Shown: positions 8,983 through 19,323, counted from the first letter of the stretch. The stretch: 64,000 nucleotides of DNA from Georhizobium profundi (GCF_003952725.1 NZ_CP032509.1:372001-436000), one strand, 5' to 3'. Notes: generated by a model not told the origin, from the letters alone. Translations and numbers: made by a program.

Positions 8983-11388
8983 ATGAAATTCACACTCTCC
9001 TGGTTGAAGGACCACCTCGACACGGATGCGCCTCTGGAGCGCATCGTCGAGATGCTGACGGCGATCGGCCTCGAGGTCGAGAACGTCGACGACAAGGCGG
9101 CCCTCAAGCCATTCGTGATCGCCAAGGTTCTGTCGGCGGAAAAGCACCCCGACGCCGACAAGCTGCGCGTGCTGATGGTCGACACCGGGTCCGGCGATCC
9201 GGTGCAGGTGGTCTGCGGCGCGCCGAATGCGCGGGCGGGCCTCATCGGCGCCTTTGCTGCACCCGGCACCTATGTTCCCGGCATCGACACGACACTCGCC
9301 GTCGGCACGATCCGCGGTGTCGAAAGCCGCGGCATGATGTGCTCCGAGCGCGAGCTCGAAATGTCGGATGCCCATGACGGCATCATCGACCTGCCGGACG
9401 ATGCGCCGGTCGGCACGACCTTTGCGAGCTATGCGGGTCTCGACGATCCGGTCATTGAGATCGGTCTGACGCCGAACCATCCGGAAGCGACCGGGGTTGC
9501 CGGCATCGCGCGCGATCTCGCCGCCGCCGGGCTTGGCACGCTGAAGACGGCCCCGATCGCAACCGTGGACGGCGAAGGCCCTTGCCCGGTGAAGGTGCGC
9601 ATCGATGCATCCGAGCTCTGCCCGGGCTTCGCCCTCCGGCTGGTGCGTGGCGTGAAGAACGGACCGAGCCCCACCTGGATGCAGAAGCGCCTTCTGGCGA
9701 TCGGGCTTCGGCCGATCAATGCGCTGGTCGACATCACCAATTACATCACCTTCGATCGCGGCCGGCCGCTGCACGTGTTCGATGCGGCGAAGGTTGCAGG
9801 CGACCTCGTGGTGCGGCGCGCGGCAAATGGCGAGCAGATGCTGGCGCTCGACGAGCGCACCTATACGCTCAACAGCTCCATGTGCGTGATTGCCGACGAC
9901 AATGGCGTTGAATCGCTTGCCGGAATCATGGGCGGCGAGCATTCGGGCTGCGACGAGACGACGACCGACGTGCTGATCGAATCGGCGCTGTGGGATCCGA
10001 TCACCATCGCCAAGACAGGCCGCTCGCTCGGCATCATCACCGATGCGCGCTATCGCTTCGAGCGTGGCGTGGATCCGGAATTCATGGTCCCCGGCCTTGA
10101 GCTTGCGACGCAGTTCGTCACCGAAATCTGTGGCGGCACCCCGAGCGAGGCCGAAATCGTCGGATACCAGACGCCTGAGCGGAAAAGCATCCGCTTCCCC
10201 TTCTCCGAAGTGAAGCGGCTGACGGGCATCGACGTCGCGCCAGACGATGCGACCGGTATTCTGACCCGTCTCGGCTTCGAGGTTCAGGGCGCGGGCGATA
10301 CTGTCGACGTGCTGGTGCCCACTTGGCGGCCGGACGTGGATGGCAAGGCCGATCTCGTCGAAGAAGTGATGCGCATCACGGGTGTCGACCAGATCGCCCC
10401 GCAGCCGCTGCAGAGCCATGGCGCCGTCAATGGTCGCATCCTGACGACGCTGCAGATTCGCACGCGGCTTGCGCGCCGTACGCTTGCGGCGCGTGGCATG
10501 CTGGAAGCCGTCACCTGGTCGTTCATCCCCGAGGCCCATGCCAAGGCCTTCGGTGGCGGACAGCCATCGCTGAAGCTTTCGAACCCGATCGCGGCCGACA
10601 TGTCGGACATGCGTCCTTCGCTGCTGCCCGGCCTCATCGCTGCCGCCCAGCGCAATGCGGATCGCGGCATCGGCGACGTGGCGCTCTTCGAAGTCTCCGG
10701 CACCTATGAAGGCGACGGCCCCAACGACCAGCGTCGCGTTGCAGGCGGCGTTCGCCGTGGTACGGCACGCTTCACCGGCACGGGACGCCATTGGGACGGC
10801 GCCGCCAAGCCCGTCGGCGTGTTCGATGCGAAGGCAGATGCAATCGCGGTGCTGGAAGCTGCCGGAGCGCCGGTCGACAAGCTGCAGATCGAACCCGGCG
10901 GCCCTTCCTGGTACCATCCGGGTCGCTCGGGCACGATCAAGCTCGGCCCGAAGATGGTGCTCGGCACGTTCGGCGAGTTCCACCCGCTGGTCCTGGAAAC
11001 GCTCGACGTTTCCGGCGCGCTTGCCGGCTTCGAAGTGTTCGTCGACGCCATTCCCGAGCCCAAGCGCAAGGCGACGCGCACAAAGCCCGCATTGACGCTA
11101 TCGCCGCTGCAGGCAGTCAAGCGTGACTTCGCCTTCGTCGTCGACAAGGCCGTGCGCAGCGCCGACATCCTGAAGGCCGCTTCGGCGGCGGACAAGAAGC
11201 TGATCGCAGGCGTGACGGTGTTCGACCTGTTCGAAGGGCCGTCCCTCGGGGAAGACCGCAAGTCTGTCGCAATCGAAGTTTCGATCCAGCCGACGGACCG
11301 AACACTGACGGACGAAGACCTCGAGACCCTGACCTCCCGTGTCGTCGATAACGTCACCAAAGCGACCGGTGGCACGCTGCGCGGCTGA
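8983..11388 (+). CDS. pheT: phenylalanyl-tRNA synthetase beta subunit
   Basis: The 801-residue beta subunit is full length. It has the N-terminal tRNA-binding (EMAP-like) domain with [17 protein letters not shown], the B3/B4 editing module, the B5 domain, a catalytic-like core, and the C-terminal ferredoxin-fold anticodon-binding domain ending near [15 protein letters not shown]. Together with PheS it charges tRNA-Phe and hydrolyses mischarged Tyr-tRNA-Phe. It begins 25 bases after the GFA-family gene. Confidence 0.97.
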   Translation: MKFTLSWLKDHLDTDAPLERIVEMLTAIGLEVENVDDKAALKPFVIAKVLSAEKHPDADKLRVLMVDTGSGDPVQVVCGAPNARAGLIGAFAAPGTYVPGIDTTLAVGTIRGVESRGMMCSERELEMSDAHDGIIDLPDDAPVGTTFASYAGLDDPVIEIGLTPNHPEATGVAGIARDLAAAGLGTLKTAPIATVDGEGPCPVKVRIDASELCPGFALRLVRGVKNGPSPTWMQKRLLAIGLRPINALVDITNYITFDRGRPLHVFDAAKVAGDLVVRRAANGEQMLALDERTYTLNSSMCVIADDNGVESLAGIMGGEHSGCDETTTDVLIESALWDPITIAKTGRSLGIITDARYRFERGVDPEFMVPGLELATQFVTEICGGTPSEAEIVGYQTPERKSIRFPFSEVKRLTGIDVAPDDATGILTRLGFEVQGAGDTVDVLVPTWRPDVDGKADLVEEVMRITGVDQIAPQPLQSHGAVNGRILTTLQIRTRLARRTLAARGMLEAVTWSFIPEAHAKAFGGGQPSLKLSNPIAADMSDMRPSLLPGLIAAAQRNADRGIGDVALFEVSGTYEGDGPNDQRRVAGGVRRGTARFTGTGRHWDGAAKPVGVFDAKADAIAVLEAAGAPVDKLQIEPGGPSWYHPGRSGTIKLGPKMVLGTFGEFHPLVLETLDVSGALAGFEVFVDAIPEPKRKATRTKPALTLSPLQAVKRDFAFVVDKAVRSADILKAASAADKKLIAGVTVFDLFEGPSLGEDRKSVAIEVSIQPTDRTLTDEDLETLTSRVVDNVTKATGGTLRG

Positions 11389-11399
11389 TGATAGCTACG

Positions 11400-11425
11400 G
11401 AAGGGCGTTCGTCCGAATGCCCTTC
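11400..11425 (+). terminator. hairpin after pheT
   Basis: The arms GAAGGGCGTTCG and CGAATGCCCTTC (11400-11411 with 11414-11425) pair fully if one G-T pair is allowed. There is no strong T run directly after, so it may be a weak terminator or an mRNA-stabilising end. Confidence 0.45.
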
Positions 11426-11597
11426 ACTTCAAGCTGTTGAAGACTTCGATTGTTCTTTTCGATTTCTTTTCAAATTGCTCGATTTTTCTCCATGGAAAAT
11501 AGTTGTTGTGCCATGGCGAAGTCTCGCCATCGTCAAGTATCGGATTATTAATCCTGCCGGCAGCATTCTTCGGCCCTAAGCTCTACCGGGGTCGCCG

Positions 11598-13358
11598 ATG
11601 CTTCGTCTGCCTTTTGCCAATTCACGCGCAATACAGCACTACGCCGCCATATCCGCCTCACATGCCATCATCTGGTTCCGGCCGGATGGCTTGATCCAGG
11701 GCGCCAACGACAATTTTCTTGCCGCTCTCGGCTATCAGTTGGATGAGATCGTCGGCAACCATCACCGGATGTTCGTGGAACGCTCGGTGACCGAAAGCGC
11801 CGACTATCTCCAGTTCTGGCGCGACCTTGCCGCCGGCAAGGCGCAGCGTGGGCAGTTCCGCCGCATTTCGAAAGCGGGCAAGGATGTGTGGATCGAGGCG
11901 TCCTACGATCCGATTTTCGCCAATGGCAAGGTCGTGGGTATCGTGAAGATCGCCGCCGACATCACGACCACCAAGATCGCCTCGCTGCACAACGAGAACC
12001 TCTTGCGCGCGCTGGAGCGTTCGGTTGCGGTGATCGAGTTCGAGCCCGACGGCACGATCGTCGATGCCAATGCAAGCTTCTGCAAGACGCTCGGCTATGG
12101 GCATGAAGAGATCGTCGGCAAGAAGCACAGCATTTTCTGCGACCCGGACTTCGTTACGAGCGGCGCCTATGACAGTTTCTGGACGCGGCTTCGCGCCGGC
12201 GAATTCTTTTCCGATACCTTCAAGCGGATCGGCAAGAATGGCCGCGAGGTCTGGATCCAGGCGACATACAACCCGGTCTACAACTCGCGCGGCGCCATCT
12301 ATCGGGTGGTGAAATTCGCGACCGACGTGACCGAACGGATGAAGTCCGTCAGCACGCTGAGCGTCGCGATCGGCGATCTTGCCCAAGGCGACCTGACATC
12401 ACAGGTGACACGCGCGCTCGACCGCTCGATGGAGACCACGCGCACGGATTTCAACACGGCGGTCGGTCGGCTTGCGGCGGTTATCGGTGAAATCGCGGAG
12501 AATGCGCGCGACATCGCCCAGACAGCCAATGAAATGATGGACAATTCCGGTTCGATCGCCAAACGAACCGAGCAGCAGGCGGCGGCGCTGGAGGAAACAT
12601 CCGCCGCGCTGGAAGAAATCACCCAGACCGTGACAGATGCCAGCCGCCGCGCCTCCGAAGCCGGAGAGATCGTTCGCGAGACACGCACGTCGGCGGAGGA
12701 GTCCGGGCTGGTCGTGCGGGATGCGGTGGCAGCGATGGACCAGATCGAGCAATCGTCGCGCGAAATCTCCAACATCATCAGCGTCATCGACGAAATCGCC
12801 TTCCAGACCAACCTGCTGGCGCTGAATGCCGGCGTCGAAGCGGCTCGTGCCGGGGAGGCCGGCCGCGGTTTCGCGGTCGTTGCGCAGGAGGTGCGTGAAC
12901 TCGCGCAGCGCTCGGCAAAGGCCGCCAAGGAAATCAAGGCACTGATCGGCACCTCGTCGGCGCAGGTGAGGACCGGGGTGGAACTGGTGGACCGGACTGG
13001 CAAGGCGCTTGAGAAAATCGTCGAGCGGGTGCGCGATGTCGATCAGAACGTGGCTGCCATCGTCGAAGCAAGCCGCGAACAGGCGATCGGCATCCGCGAG
13101 ATCGGCCAGGCCGTGCACCAGCTGGACCAGAGCACCCAGCAGAACGCCGCAAGCGTGGAAGAGCAAAATGCGGTGAGCAACCAGCTTGCCGAGCGTGCCG
13201 TGACGCTTGCCGGGCTTCTCGGTCAGTTCAAGACCGGACAGACAGCCGCAGCGGCTGCGACGACGCCCCGTGTGCGCATCCCGGCTCCAGCGCATGCCGC
13301 GTCCGTTGCGCCAATGCGCAAACGCGCCGCCAATGCAGGCCAGTGGGAAGAGTTCTGA
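11598..13358 (+). CDS. soluble methyl-accepting chemotaxis protein with two PAS domains
   Basis: The 586-residue receptor has no transmembrane segment, so it should act in the cytoplasm. PAS domains occupy about residues 15-130 and 135-250 and each ends in the IAADIT or FATDVT pattern. After a linker the MCP signalling domain runs to about residue 540, with the tip sequence IAFQTNLLALNAGVEAARAG and flanking methylation helices. The C-terminus QWEEF fits the xWxxF pentapeptide that tethers CheR and CheB. Both PAS domains look suited to a small ligand or heme/flavin cofactor, but no diagnostic residue can be named. No other chemotaxis gene lies nearby. Confidence 0.9.
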   Translation: MLRLPFANSRAIQHYAAISASHAIIWFRPDGLIQGANDNFLAALGYQLDEIVGNHHRMFVERSVTESADYLQFWRDLAAGKAQRGQFRRISKAGKDVWIEASYDPIFANGKVVGIVKIAADITTTKIASLHNENLLRALERSVAVIEFEPDGTIVDANASFCKTLGYGHEEIVGKKHSIFCDPDFVTSGAYDSFWTRLRAGEFFSDTFKRIGKNGREVWIQATYNPVYNSRGAIYRVVKFATDVTERMKSVSTLSVAIGDLAQGDLTSQVTRALDRSMETTRTDFNTAVGRLAAVIGEIAENARDIAQTANEMMDNSGSIAKRTEQQAAALEETSAALEEITQTVTDASRRASEAGEIVRETRTSAEESGLVVRDAVAAMDQIEQSSREISNIISVIDEIAFQTNLLALNAGVEAARAGEAGRGFAVVAQEVRELAQRSAKAAKEIKALIGTSSAQVRTGVELVDRTGKALEKIVERVRDVDQNVAAIVEASREQAIGIREIGQAVHQLDQSTQQNAASVEEQNAVSNQLAERAVTLAGLLGQFKTGQTAAAAATTPRVRIPAPAHAASVAPMRKRAANAGQWEEF

Positions 13359-13400
13359 CAGCCACCAAAGCCGGCGAAACCGTTCGCGAGCCGGCAATAA

Positions 13401-13427
13401 AAAAGGCCCCGTCATGCGGGGCCTTTT
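13401..13427 (+). terminator. rho-independent terminator after the chemotaxis receptor
   Basis: The 11-bp perfect stem AAAAGGCCCCG / CGGGGCCTTTT (13401-13411 with 13417-13427) has a 5-base loop. The symmetric A and T tails mean it can act for both convergent genes. Confidence 0.88.
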
Positions 13428-13478
13428 CGCGTCTTTGAAAGAGAAGGAGATCGAGCTTCGATCCCCCTCTATCGCATA

Positions 13479-14477
13479 TCAGTAAGGGCAGCTGTCGTCC
13501 GACATGTAGTCGTGGACTTCGATGTCGCCGGCGATGATCGCAGCCTTGGCCTCTTCCACGGCGGCTTCCATTTCGTCGGTGATCAGGTCGGCGTTGTTCT
13601 CGTCGAGCGCGTAGGCGACGCCGTCTTCGGCAAGACCGAGCGAGGTCACGCCGTAGTCGAACGAACCGTTCATCGCATCGGTGAAGGCATCGTAGACGGC
13701 AACGTCTACGCGCTTGACCATCGAGGTCAGCACGCTGCCCGGGTGCAGGGCGTTCTGGTTGGAATCCACGCCGATGCCCAACGCGCCTTCATCGGCTGCT
13801 GCCTGTAGCACGCCAACACCGGTGCCGCCGGCTGCGTGGTAGACCACGTCCGCGCCCTGGCTGATCTGCGAGCGGGTGATTTCAGCGCCGCGCACGGGAT
13901 CGTTCCAGGCTTCGGGCGTCGTGCCGGTCATCGCCTCGATGACAGTCGCGCCTTCGGTCGTTGCCTTCACGCCGCCGACATAACCGCAGGCGAAGCGACG
14001 GATGAGCGGCACGTCCATGCCGCCAACGAAGCCGACCGTGTCCGATTCAGACGCCAGCGCGGCGAGAACGCCGACGAGGTAGGAGCCTTCCTGTTCCTTG
14101 AAGACCACCGAACGCACATTCGGCAGGTCGACCACGGCATCGATGATGGCGAAATCGGTGTCCGGATTTTCTGCAGCGACCGATTCCAGAACGGCTGCCC
14201 AGTTGAAGCCGGCCATGACGATCGGGTTGTTGCCATCGCGGATGAAGCGGCGAAGCGCCTGCTCACGCTGTGCGTCGTTCTGGATCTCGAACTCGCGGTA
14301 TTCGACACCGGTTTCGGTCTTGAACTGCTCGGCCCCAGTGTAGGCGGCTTCATTGAAGGATTTGTCGAACTTGCCGCCGAGATCGTAGATGATGGCCGGC
14401 GTAAAGTCTGCGTCCTGCGCCATCGCGGTCGAGGCCATGGCCGCGAGCGCAAAGAGGCTGATGAGCGTGCGCTTCAT
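13479..14477 (-). CDS. BMP family (PnrA-like) ABC transporter substrate-binding protein
   Basis: The 332-residue periplasmic binding protein has a signal peptide cut after AMA at residue 20. The mature start has the family pattern DFTPAIIYDLGGKFDKSFNEAAY. Later AIIDAVVDLPNVRSVVFKEQEGSYLVG, GGMDVP and GVDSNQNALHPGSVLTSMVKR match the basic membrane protein family, which binds nucleosides or related bases. There is no lipobox, so it is soluble. No permease or ATPase gene is adjacent. The transporter partners must lie elsewhere or be shared. Confidence 0.9.
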   Translation of the reverse strand: MKRTLISLFALAAMASTAMAQDADFTPAIIYDLGGKFDKSFNEAAYTGAEQFKTETGVEYREFEIQNDAQREQALRRFIRDGNNPIVMAGFNWAAVLESVAAENPDTDFAIIDAVVDLPNVRSVVFKEQEGSYLVGVLAALASESDTVGFVGGMDVPLIRRFACGYVGGVKATTEGATVIEAMTGTTPEAWNDPVRGAEITRSQISQGADVVYHAAGGTGVGVLQAAADEGALGIGVDSNQNALHPGSVLTSMVKRVDVAVYDAFTDAMNGSFDYGVTSLGLAEDGVAYALDENNADLITDEMEAAVEEAKAAIIAGDIEVHDYMSDDSCPY

Positions 14478-14779
14478 TATCGTTCACCCTGTGCTTGTCT
14501 TTTCGGTTGTCACTTCAAGCCCCGGTCCTTGGCGGACAGGGCGCCCCGACGGGCTGGCCTTCGTGCCAGGTTCCCGTTCTGCGGCGATCCTTGCATGCTG
14601 GCCCGGAAGAATCACGCAGAATTTGACCAGTCGGATAATTTTTGCAGCAGGGCTTTAACGGCGCCCGAGGAAGGCGCCGCCAGGATATCAGGTGCTCGTG
14701 TCAGCCCTTAACGAGCCAACCATCCTAGGTGTTTCTGTGCAGATGTCGAAGGCCCAGCGCTAGAAAAGCGCCGAGACGG
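14478..14779. other. intergenic region between the BMP-protein gene and msrA
   Basis: This 302-base spacer lies between two leftward genes and should carry the promoter of the BMP-protein gene. It contains a small inverted repeat, GGCGCC-N7-GGCGCC, near 14660. I see no convincing open frame, RNA gene or riboswitch. Confidence 0.4.
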
Positions 14780-15430
14780 TCAACCGCCCACGCAGGCGAC
14801 GCCCGTGCCGCGCAGGCCGCAATAGCCGCCGGGATTCTTGGCGAGATATTGCTGATGGTAGTCCTCGGCAAAATAGAACGCGCCGGCCGGAGCGATCTCG
14901 GTGGTGATCTTTGACTTCAGCCCGGCATCGGTCAGCGCCTGCTGGTAGCGATCGCGCGAAGCCTTTGCCGTCTCAGCCTGCGCGTCGCCGACCGTGTAGA
15001 TCGCCGAGCGGTAGGTCGTGCCGATATCATTGCCCTGGCGCATTCCCTGGGTGGGATCGTGCTTCTCCCAGAAAACGCGCAGCAAATCCTCGTAGCTCAC
15101 GATCTTCGGATCGTAGACAACGAGCACCACTTCCGTGTGTCCTGTCTGGCCTGTCACCGTCTCATGATAGGTCGGGTTCGGCGTGAAGCCGCCGGCATAG
15201 CCGGCAGCCGTCACATAGACGCCGGGCATCTTCCAGAAGAGCCTTTCCACGCCCCAGAAGCAGCCCATGCCGAAATAGGCCATCTCCAGGCCTTCCGGAT
15301 AGGGCCCCTTCAGCGGCTTGCCGTTGACGAAATGCGTCTCGGCCGTCGGAATGGGCTCGGCACGGCCAGGCAGCGCTCGGTCGGCCTCGGGCATCGCGGT
15401 CTTCTTGTTGAACATGTCGATCAGAAACAT
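14780..15430 (-). CDS. msrA: peptide methionine (S)-S-oxide reductase MsrA
   Basis: The 216-residue enzyme repairs oxidised methionine. The catalytic [11 protein letters not shown] motif carries the sulfenic-acid-forming Cys, with [23 protein letters not shown] following. The C-terminal [15 protein letters not shown] carries the resolving cysteines recycled by thioredoxin. The N-terminal extension of about 50 residues before the motif is typical of the longer alphaproteobacterial MsrA. No signal peptide is seen, so it is cytoplasmic. Confidence 0.95.
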   Translation of the reverse strand: MFLIDMFNKKTAMPEADRALPGRAEPIPTAETHFVNGKPLKGPYPEGLEMAYFGMGCFWGVERLFWKMPGVYVTAAGYAGGFTPNPTYHETVTGQTGHTEVVLVVYDPKIVSYEDLLRVFWEKHDPTQGMRQGNDIGTTYRSAIYTVGDAQAETAKASRDRYQQALTDAGLKSKITTEIAPAGAFYFAEDYHQQYLAKNPGGYCGLRGTGVACVGG

Positions 15431-15493
15431 CGTTTCATTCTCCGCGTCACGGACGCGAAGCCGCGCCCTCTTCGCCCAAGAATATAGGAGGTT

Positions 15494-15808
15494 TCAGCGC
15501 GGATTGAAGCGGCGCTTGGCCGGCCGGTAGGCCAAAAGATGCAAAAGGAAGGCGAGTGCGAGAAGCACGATGCAAGCCGGCTGGCCGAGAAACAGTGGCA
15601 GGACGAACGATGCCGCGCCCTGCGGAAGATAGGTGACGAACGCACCTTCGAGCGCCGCAAGCGTCGACGGGCTCACATCTTCCCAAGCGGCGCTGAGTGG
15701 CGTGAGCACGACTGCATCGGCGGCGATCGACTGGATGGCGTCGATCGCGCCGGCCATCACGCCGAGCACCAAGGCGATCAATGCCAATATTCTGAGCAAG
15801 ATGCGCAT
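15494..15808 (-). CDS. small inner membrane protein of unknown function
   Basis: The 104-residue product has an N-terminal hydrophobic helix (residues 3-26), a short polar segment containing AAWEDVSPSTLAALEGAF, and a second strongly hydrophobic helix (about residues 66-92), then a basic tail KRRFNPR. Similar two-helix proteins occur next to msrA or ribosome-related genes in rhizobia, but I do not recognise a named family. It lies 63 bases upstream of msrA on the same strand and may share its transcript. Confidence 0.65.
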   Translation of the reverse strand: MRILLRILALIALVLGVMAGAIDAIQSIAADAVVLTPLSAAWEDVSPSTLAALEGAFVTYLPQGAASFVLPLFLGQPACIVLLALAFLLHLLAYRPAKRRFNPR

Positions 15809-16179
15809 CAGATGCTGACCCCAGGCCGGCCCCGCCCCCGATGGCGAAGCATGCGTATACCGCCGCTGTCATAGAATGCGCCTCGCCTGCCCGCAAGCGC
15901 TGGCCGAAACGCGCCGAGGATCGGCATCATACAAGGCCCGAGTGCGTATCTTCGCCATCGAAAAAGCGACCGATACGGCCTTACAGCATTTCTTTGACGC
16001 AAGGCGCAAAACCCTGCCTTGCCCCCTTGTGCCGCAATCCGTCTTGGCTATAGTGCCGCCCGGTTCGGACGGTCCAAGCGACCCCTCCAGCACTCGTCGT
16101 TCAAGCGATGAAAAACCGAAGGTGCCCCAAAGGCATCACGCTTCAGCATACGGCGTTCTTCGCCTTTGCCGACAGCAAC
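15809..16179. other. intergenic region upstream of tRNA-Ser
   Basis: This 371-base region should hold the promoter of the tRNA gene on the plus strand and of the small membrane protein on the minus strand. Overlapping short frames in several phases have no family features. Nothing else can be supported. Confidence 0.4.
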
Positions 16180-16269
16180 GGAGAGATGGCCGAGTGGTCG
16201 AAGGCGCACGCCTGGAACGCGTGTAGGCGGGTAACCGTCTCGAGGGTTCGAATCCCTCTCTCTCCGCCA
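16180..16269 (+). tRNA. tRNA-Ser (anticodon GGA)
   Basis: The 90-base class II tRNA has the acceptor pair GGAGAGA / TCTCTCC, the D arm from TGGCCGAGTGG, anticodon stem CACGC / GCGTG around loop CTGGAAC with GGA at 16214-16216, a long variable arm, and the TpsiC loop GGTTCGAATCC. CCA is encoded at 16267-16269. The anticodon reads UCC and UCU codons. Confidence 0.97.
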
Positions 16270-16358
16270 TATTTGCCCTCTCTCCACCACCGCGATCTTC
16301 CCGTTCAGCGAACTCGCCGAAGGCTCTCGGGCTGTGGGAACTGTCACAGCCATTGCCT

Positions 16359-17156
16359 TCAAACCTGGCGCTCCATCCCTATTGCCCTGCGGATGGCTAT
16401 CTGCACCGCAGACGGTGGCTGCGACGAGTCGAACTCGGCCTTCGGCAGGAGCGGAGGCTGGGCCATAAAGCGGGGCTTTGACCCTCGATGCGGCTGGGCG
16501 GAGTGGACGAGGAATGGGTGGCAGAGATAGACCGTTCCGGCCTCGCCGGTCGCCAGCACTTCTTCGCAGTCGGATGTCGACGCAAATCCATCGGCGGCAA
16601 GTTCGCCAAGGGTGAGACCACCCGCTCCGGCCGGGAGCAACTGCCTGGCGATCGCGCGGTGCGAGCCTTTCCTGATCTTGGTGGGCGCATCCGATTCCCC
16701 GACATCGGAGAAGAGAAACAGCATGAGCAGGGCCCGGCCGCTGCTTTTCACATTGACCCGCCACTGCATGAAATCCGGGTTGTCGGTGCCGAAACTCGCA
16801 TCGACATGCCAACCCGCGTCTCCCGGATCGTTCGGCGACGGGAAGCGTACGGGAAAAGTGCCAAGACCCTCGGGCTTCAGCCAGCGGCCCTCGCCCACGA
16901 GCGCATCGTAGGCGGCATGCAGGAGCGGCGTGTTGGCAGCATCGACGAAAGGCACGCCGGTCATGAAGCCTAAGCGGACGACAGGCTGTGTCCATGCCTC
17001 GGGCGCGTCAGGGTCAAGCCCCATCGCGCTCCAGAGCTGGTCCCGCCCCTTCGAGGCAAGGGTGCCATCGAAGGCACCGTCGAGCTTGATGTAACCGTCT
17101 TCAATGAATTGCGCGATCTGAGCCCGGCTCAGACCGGAATGAGACGCTTGCGACAT
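16359..17156 (-). CDS. phytanoyl-CoA dioxygenase (PhyH) family Fe(II)/2-oxoglutarate oxygenase
   Basis: The start at ATG 17156 is preceded by AAAAGGA five bases upstream. An ATG at 17171 would place that site inside the gene. The 265-residue protein has a likely facial triad of His117 and Asp119 in GWHVDASFG and His218 in HPFLVHSAQPH, with Arg229 to hold 2-oxoglutarate. The KIRKGSHR segment also fits the family. It should hydroxylate a small molecule, but the substrate is unknown. It is divergent from the gamma-glutamyltransferase gene. Confidence 0.82.
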   Translation of the reverse strand: MSQASHSGLSRAQIAQFIEDGYIKLDGAFDGTLASKGRDQLWSAMGLDPDAPEAWTQPVVRLGFMTGVPFVDAANTPLLHAAYDALVGEGRWLKPEGLGTFPVRFPSPNDPGDAGWHVDASFGTDNPDFMQWRVNVKSSGRALLMLFLFSDVGESDAPTKIRKGSHRAIARQLLPAGAGGLTLGELAADGFASTSDCEEVLATGEAGTVYLCHPFLVHSAQPHRGSKPRFMAQPPLLPKAEFDSSQPPSAVQIAIRRAIGMERQV

Positions 17157-17502
17157 TCGATCCTTTTCCAAACAGCCTTCGCGCGGGACAGGCCGGACAT
17201 GACTTTACGAGGCATCTGGATGCCCGACGACTGTGTGCCGTCCGTTCAGCGGGAAGAATGCGGACTGAAACATCATAATGGCGCGTGTTTGGCAGCCATA
17301 TCGTTTCCGGGCAAGAGATCCGCAAACAAGGCCGGAGGCGCTTCTCATGCGGGGAACATCGCCAACGCTATTCAAGCCGCTGGGACGCATGTCCCAGCCG
17401 TCCGGCAGCAGGGCTGGCGGTCCGAAATCGACGCCCAGCCATGGACAGAGGCTGGCTCCCGTCCCACAAGGCGGGTTCACGAGGAGCGGAGGCGCCATTT
17501 CT
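17157..17502. other. divergent intergenic region between the PhyH-like and gamma-glutamyltransferase genes
   Basis: This 346-base spacer carries the promoters of both genes. An upstream extension of the gamma-glutamyltransferase frame to 17278 is open but has no family similarity, so I treat it as leader. GAGGAGCGGAGG at about 17480 is the likely ribosome binding site of the downstream gene. Confidence 0.45.
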
Positions 17503-19290
17503 ATGTCCATGTTCACCACTCGCCCGGAAATCCTGGGCACGTTCGGCGTCGTTGCCTCGACGCACTGGATCGCGTCGGCGGTCGGCATGCGCATGCTGGA
17601 AATCGGGGGCAATGCCTTCGACGCAGCCGTTGCGACGGGCATGGCTCTGCAAGTGCTCGAGCCGCATCTGAACGGACCGGGTGGCGACCTGCCGGCGGTG
17701 ATCTATTCGGCGCGGAAGGACAAGGTCGAGGTCATCTGCGCGCAGGGTCCGGCACCGGCCGGGGCGACGATCGAACACTATACGCGCGAGGGGATGGATA
17801 TCATTCCGGGCGACGGGTTGCTCGCAACCGTCATCCCCGGCGCTTTCGATGGATGGATGACGATGCTGCGCGATTATGGTCGGCTCAGCCTGCGCGAGGT
17901 GATGGAGCCGGCGATCCACTACGCCGAGCATGGCCATCCCGTTCTGCCGCGCGTGGCCGCGACGATTGCGGGGATGACGGATTTTTTCCGCGAGAAATGG
18001 CCGACCTCGTACGAGACCTGGCTGCCTGGCGGGCACGCCCCTGCCGCGAACGACATCGTGCGCAATCCCGTGCTTGCCGAGACGTGGAAGAAGATCGTCG
18101 CGGAGGGCGAGGCGAAATCGGGCCGCGAAGAGCAGATCGAAGCCGCGCGCGACGCTTTCTACAAGGGGTTCGTCGCCGAGCGCATGTCCGATTGGCTCAA
18201 GACCGCCGAAGTGAAGGACGCGAGCGGTGCGCGCCACAGGGGCGTGCTGACGGCGGACGATCTTGCCAATTATCGTGCAACGATCGAGGCGCCCGTTACC
18301 TACGACTATCATGGCTGGACCGTTGCCAAGACGGGACCCTGGGGCCAGGGGCCGGTGCTCCTTCAGTCGCTGGCGATCCTCAAGGACATCGATCTTGCGG
18401 GAATGGCCACGGGCGGTGCGGATTTCGTGCATCATGTGGTCGAGGCGATGAAGCTCGCCTATGCCGACCGTGAAGTCTATTACGGCGACCCGGACTTCGC
18501 GTCCGTGCCGCTCGATCATCTGTTGTCCGACGGCTACAACGAAGAGCGCCGGAAGCTGATCGGCGCGACAGCCAGCCGTGACCTGCGCCCCGGTCGTGTT
18601 CCCGGTTTCGACGCGCAGCACGATGCGACCATGGCGCTTCTTGAAGCGATGAGCCCGACGGGACAGGGTGTCTACGAGCCGACGATGGCGCATCTCTCCG
18701 AAAAGCGTGGCGACACGGTGCATATCGATGTCATCGACCGGGAAGGCAATATGGTGTCGGTCACACCATCGGGTGGCTGGCTGCAATCCTCGCCAACCAT
18801 TCCCGGCCTCGGGTTTTGCCTGAATTCGCGGGCGCAGATGTTCTGGCTGAAGGACGGCCTGCCCACCTCGCTTGCGCCCGGCAAACGCCCGCGCACGACG
18901 CTGACGCCTTCGCTGGCGCTGCATGAAGGCCGGCCCGCAATGGCCTTCGGGACGCCTGGAGGCGACCAGCAGGACCAGTGGCAACTCGCCTTCTTCCTGC
19001 GCCACGTGCATCACGGGCTCAATCTGCAAGAGGCGATCGACCTGCCGCTCTTCCACACCACGCATTTCCCGAGCTCGTTCTATCCTCGCTCGCGGCAGCC
19101 GGGACACATCATGGTGGAGGAGACGATCGGCGCAGAGACGCTCAACGATCTCAAGGCACGCGGCCACGAGATCACCGCCGCCGAACCGTGGAGCATCGGT
19201 CGCCTTTCGGCTGCGAAGCGCGACAAGAGCGGCCTGTTGCGCGCGGCGGCGACGCCACGGCTCATGCAGGCCTATGCGATCGGGCGATAG
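17503..19290 (+). CDS. ggt: gamma-glutamyltransferase family protein
   Basis: The 595-residue Ntn-hydrolase precursor should self-cleave before Thr405 in RGDTVHIDVID, the position of the catalytic Thr391 of the Escherichia coli enzyme. The large-subunit start FGVVASTHWIASAVGMRMLEIGGNAFDAAVA is typical, as is the GGW and TPGGDQQDQWQ region in the small subunit. The chosen ATG 17503 leaves no signal peptide, unlike periplasmic GGT, so the enzyme is probably cytoplasmic and may act on gamma-glutamyl amides or cephalosporin-like substrates. The neighbouring peptide transporter and flavoproteins suggest a shared catabolic role, which is an inference. Confidence 0.88.
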   Translation: MSMFTTRPEILGTFGVVASTHWIASAVGMRMLEIGGNAFDAAVATGMALQVLEPHLNGPGGDLPAVIYSARKDKVEVICAQGPAPAGATIEHYTREGMDIIPGDGLLATVIPGAFDGWMTMLRDYGRLSLREVMEPAIHYAEHGHPVLPRVAATIAGMTDFFREKWPTSYETWLPGGHAPAANDIVRNPVLAETWKKIVAEGEAKSGREEQIEAARDAFYKGFVAERMSDWLKTAEVKDASGARHRGVLTADDLANYRATIEAPVTYDYHGWTVAKTGPWGQGPVLLQSLAILKDIDLAGMATGGADFVHHVVEAMKLAYADREVYYGDPDFASVPLDHLLSDGYNEERRKLIGATASRDLRPGRVPGFDAQHDATMALLEAMSPTGQGVYEPTMAHLSEKRGDTVHIDVIDREGNMVSVTPSGGWLQSSPTIPGLGFCLNSRAQMFWLKDGLPTSLAPGKRPRTTLTPSLALHEGRPAMAFGTPGGDQQDQWQLAFFLRHVHHGLNLQEAIDLPLFHTTHFPSSFYPRSRQPGHIMVEETIGAETLNDLKARGHEITAAEPWSIGRLSAAKRDKSGLLRAAATPRLMQAYAIGR

Positions 19291-19323
19291 ACGCCTGGTC
19301 GCCCCGCGGCAACGCTTTCGCAG

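Noticed and set aside
8881..10983. Long minus-strand frame of 700 codons inside pheT
   Set aside because: It is antisense to a full-length, well conserved pheT and its translation is rich in His, Arg and Asp with no domain. It is a GC-rich shadow.
15876..16226. Plus-strand frame of 116 codons running into tRNA-Ser
   Set aside because: It overlaps the tRNA gene, has no ribosome binding site and no family features.
16180..16269. tRNA-Ser as integration site of a genomic island
   Set aside because: I found no integrase gene and no second copy of the tRNA 3' end in the window, so an attachment site cannot be supported.
17278..17502. N-terminal extension of the gamma-glutamyltransferase
   Set aside because: The 75 extra residues have no signal peptide or family match, and a good ribosome binding site lies just before ATG 17503.
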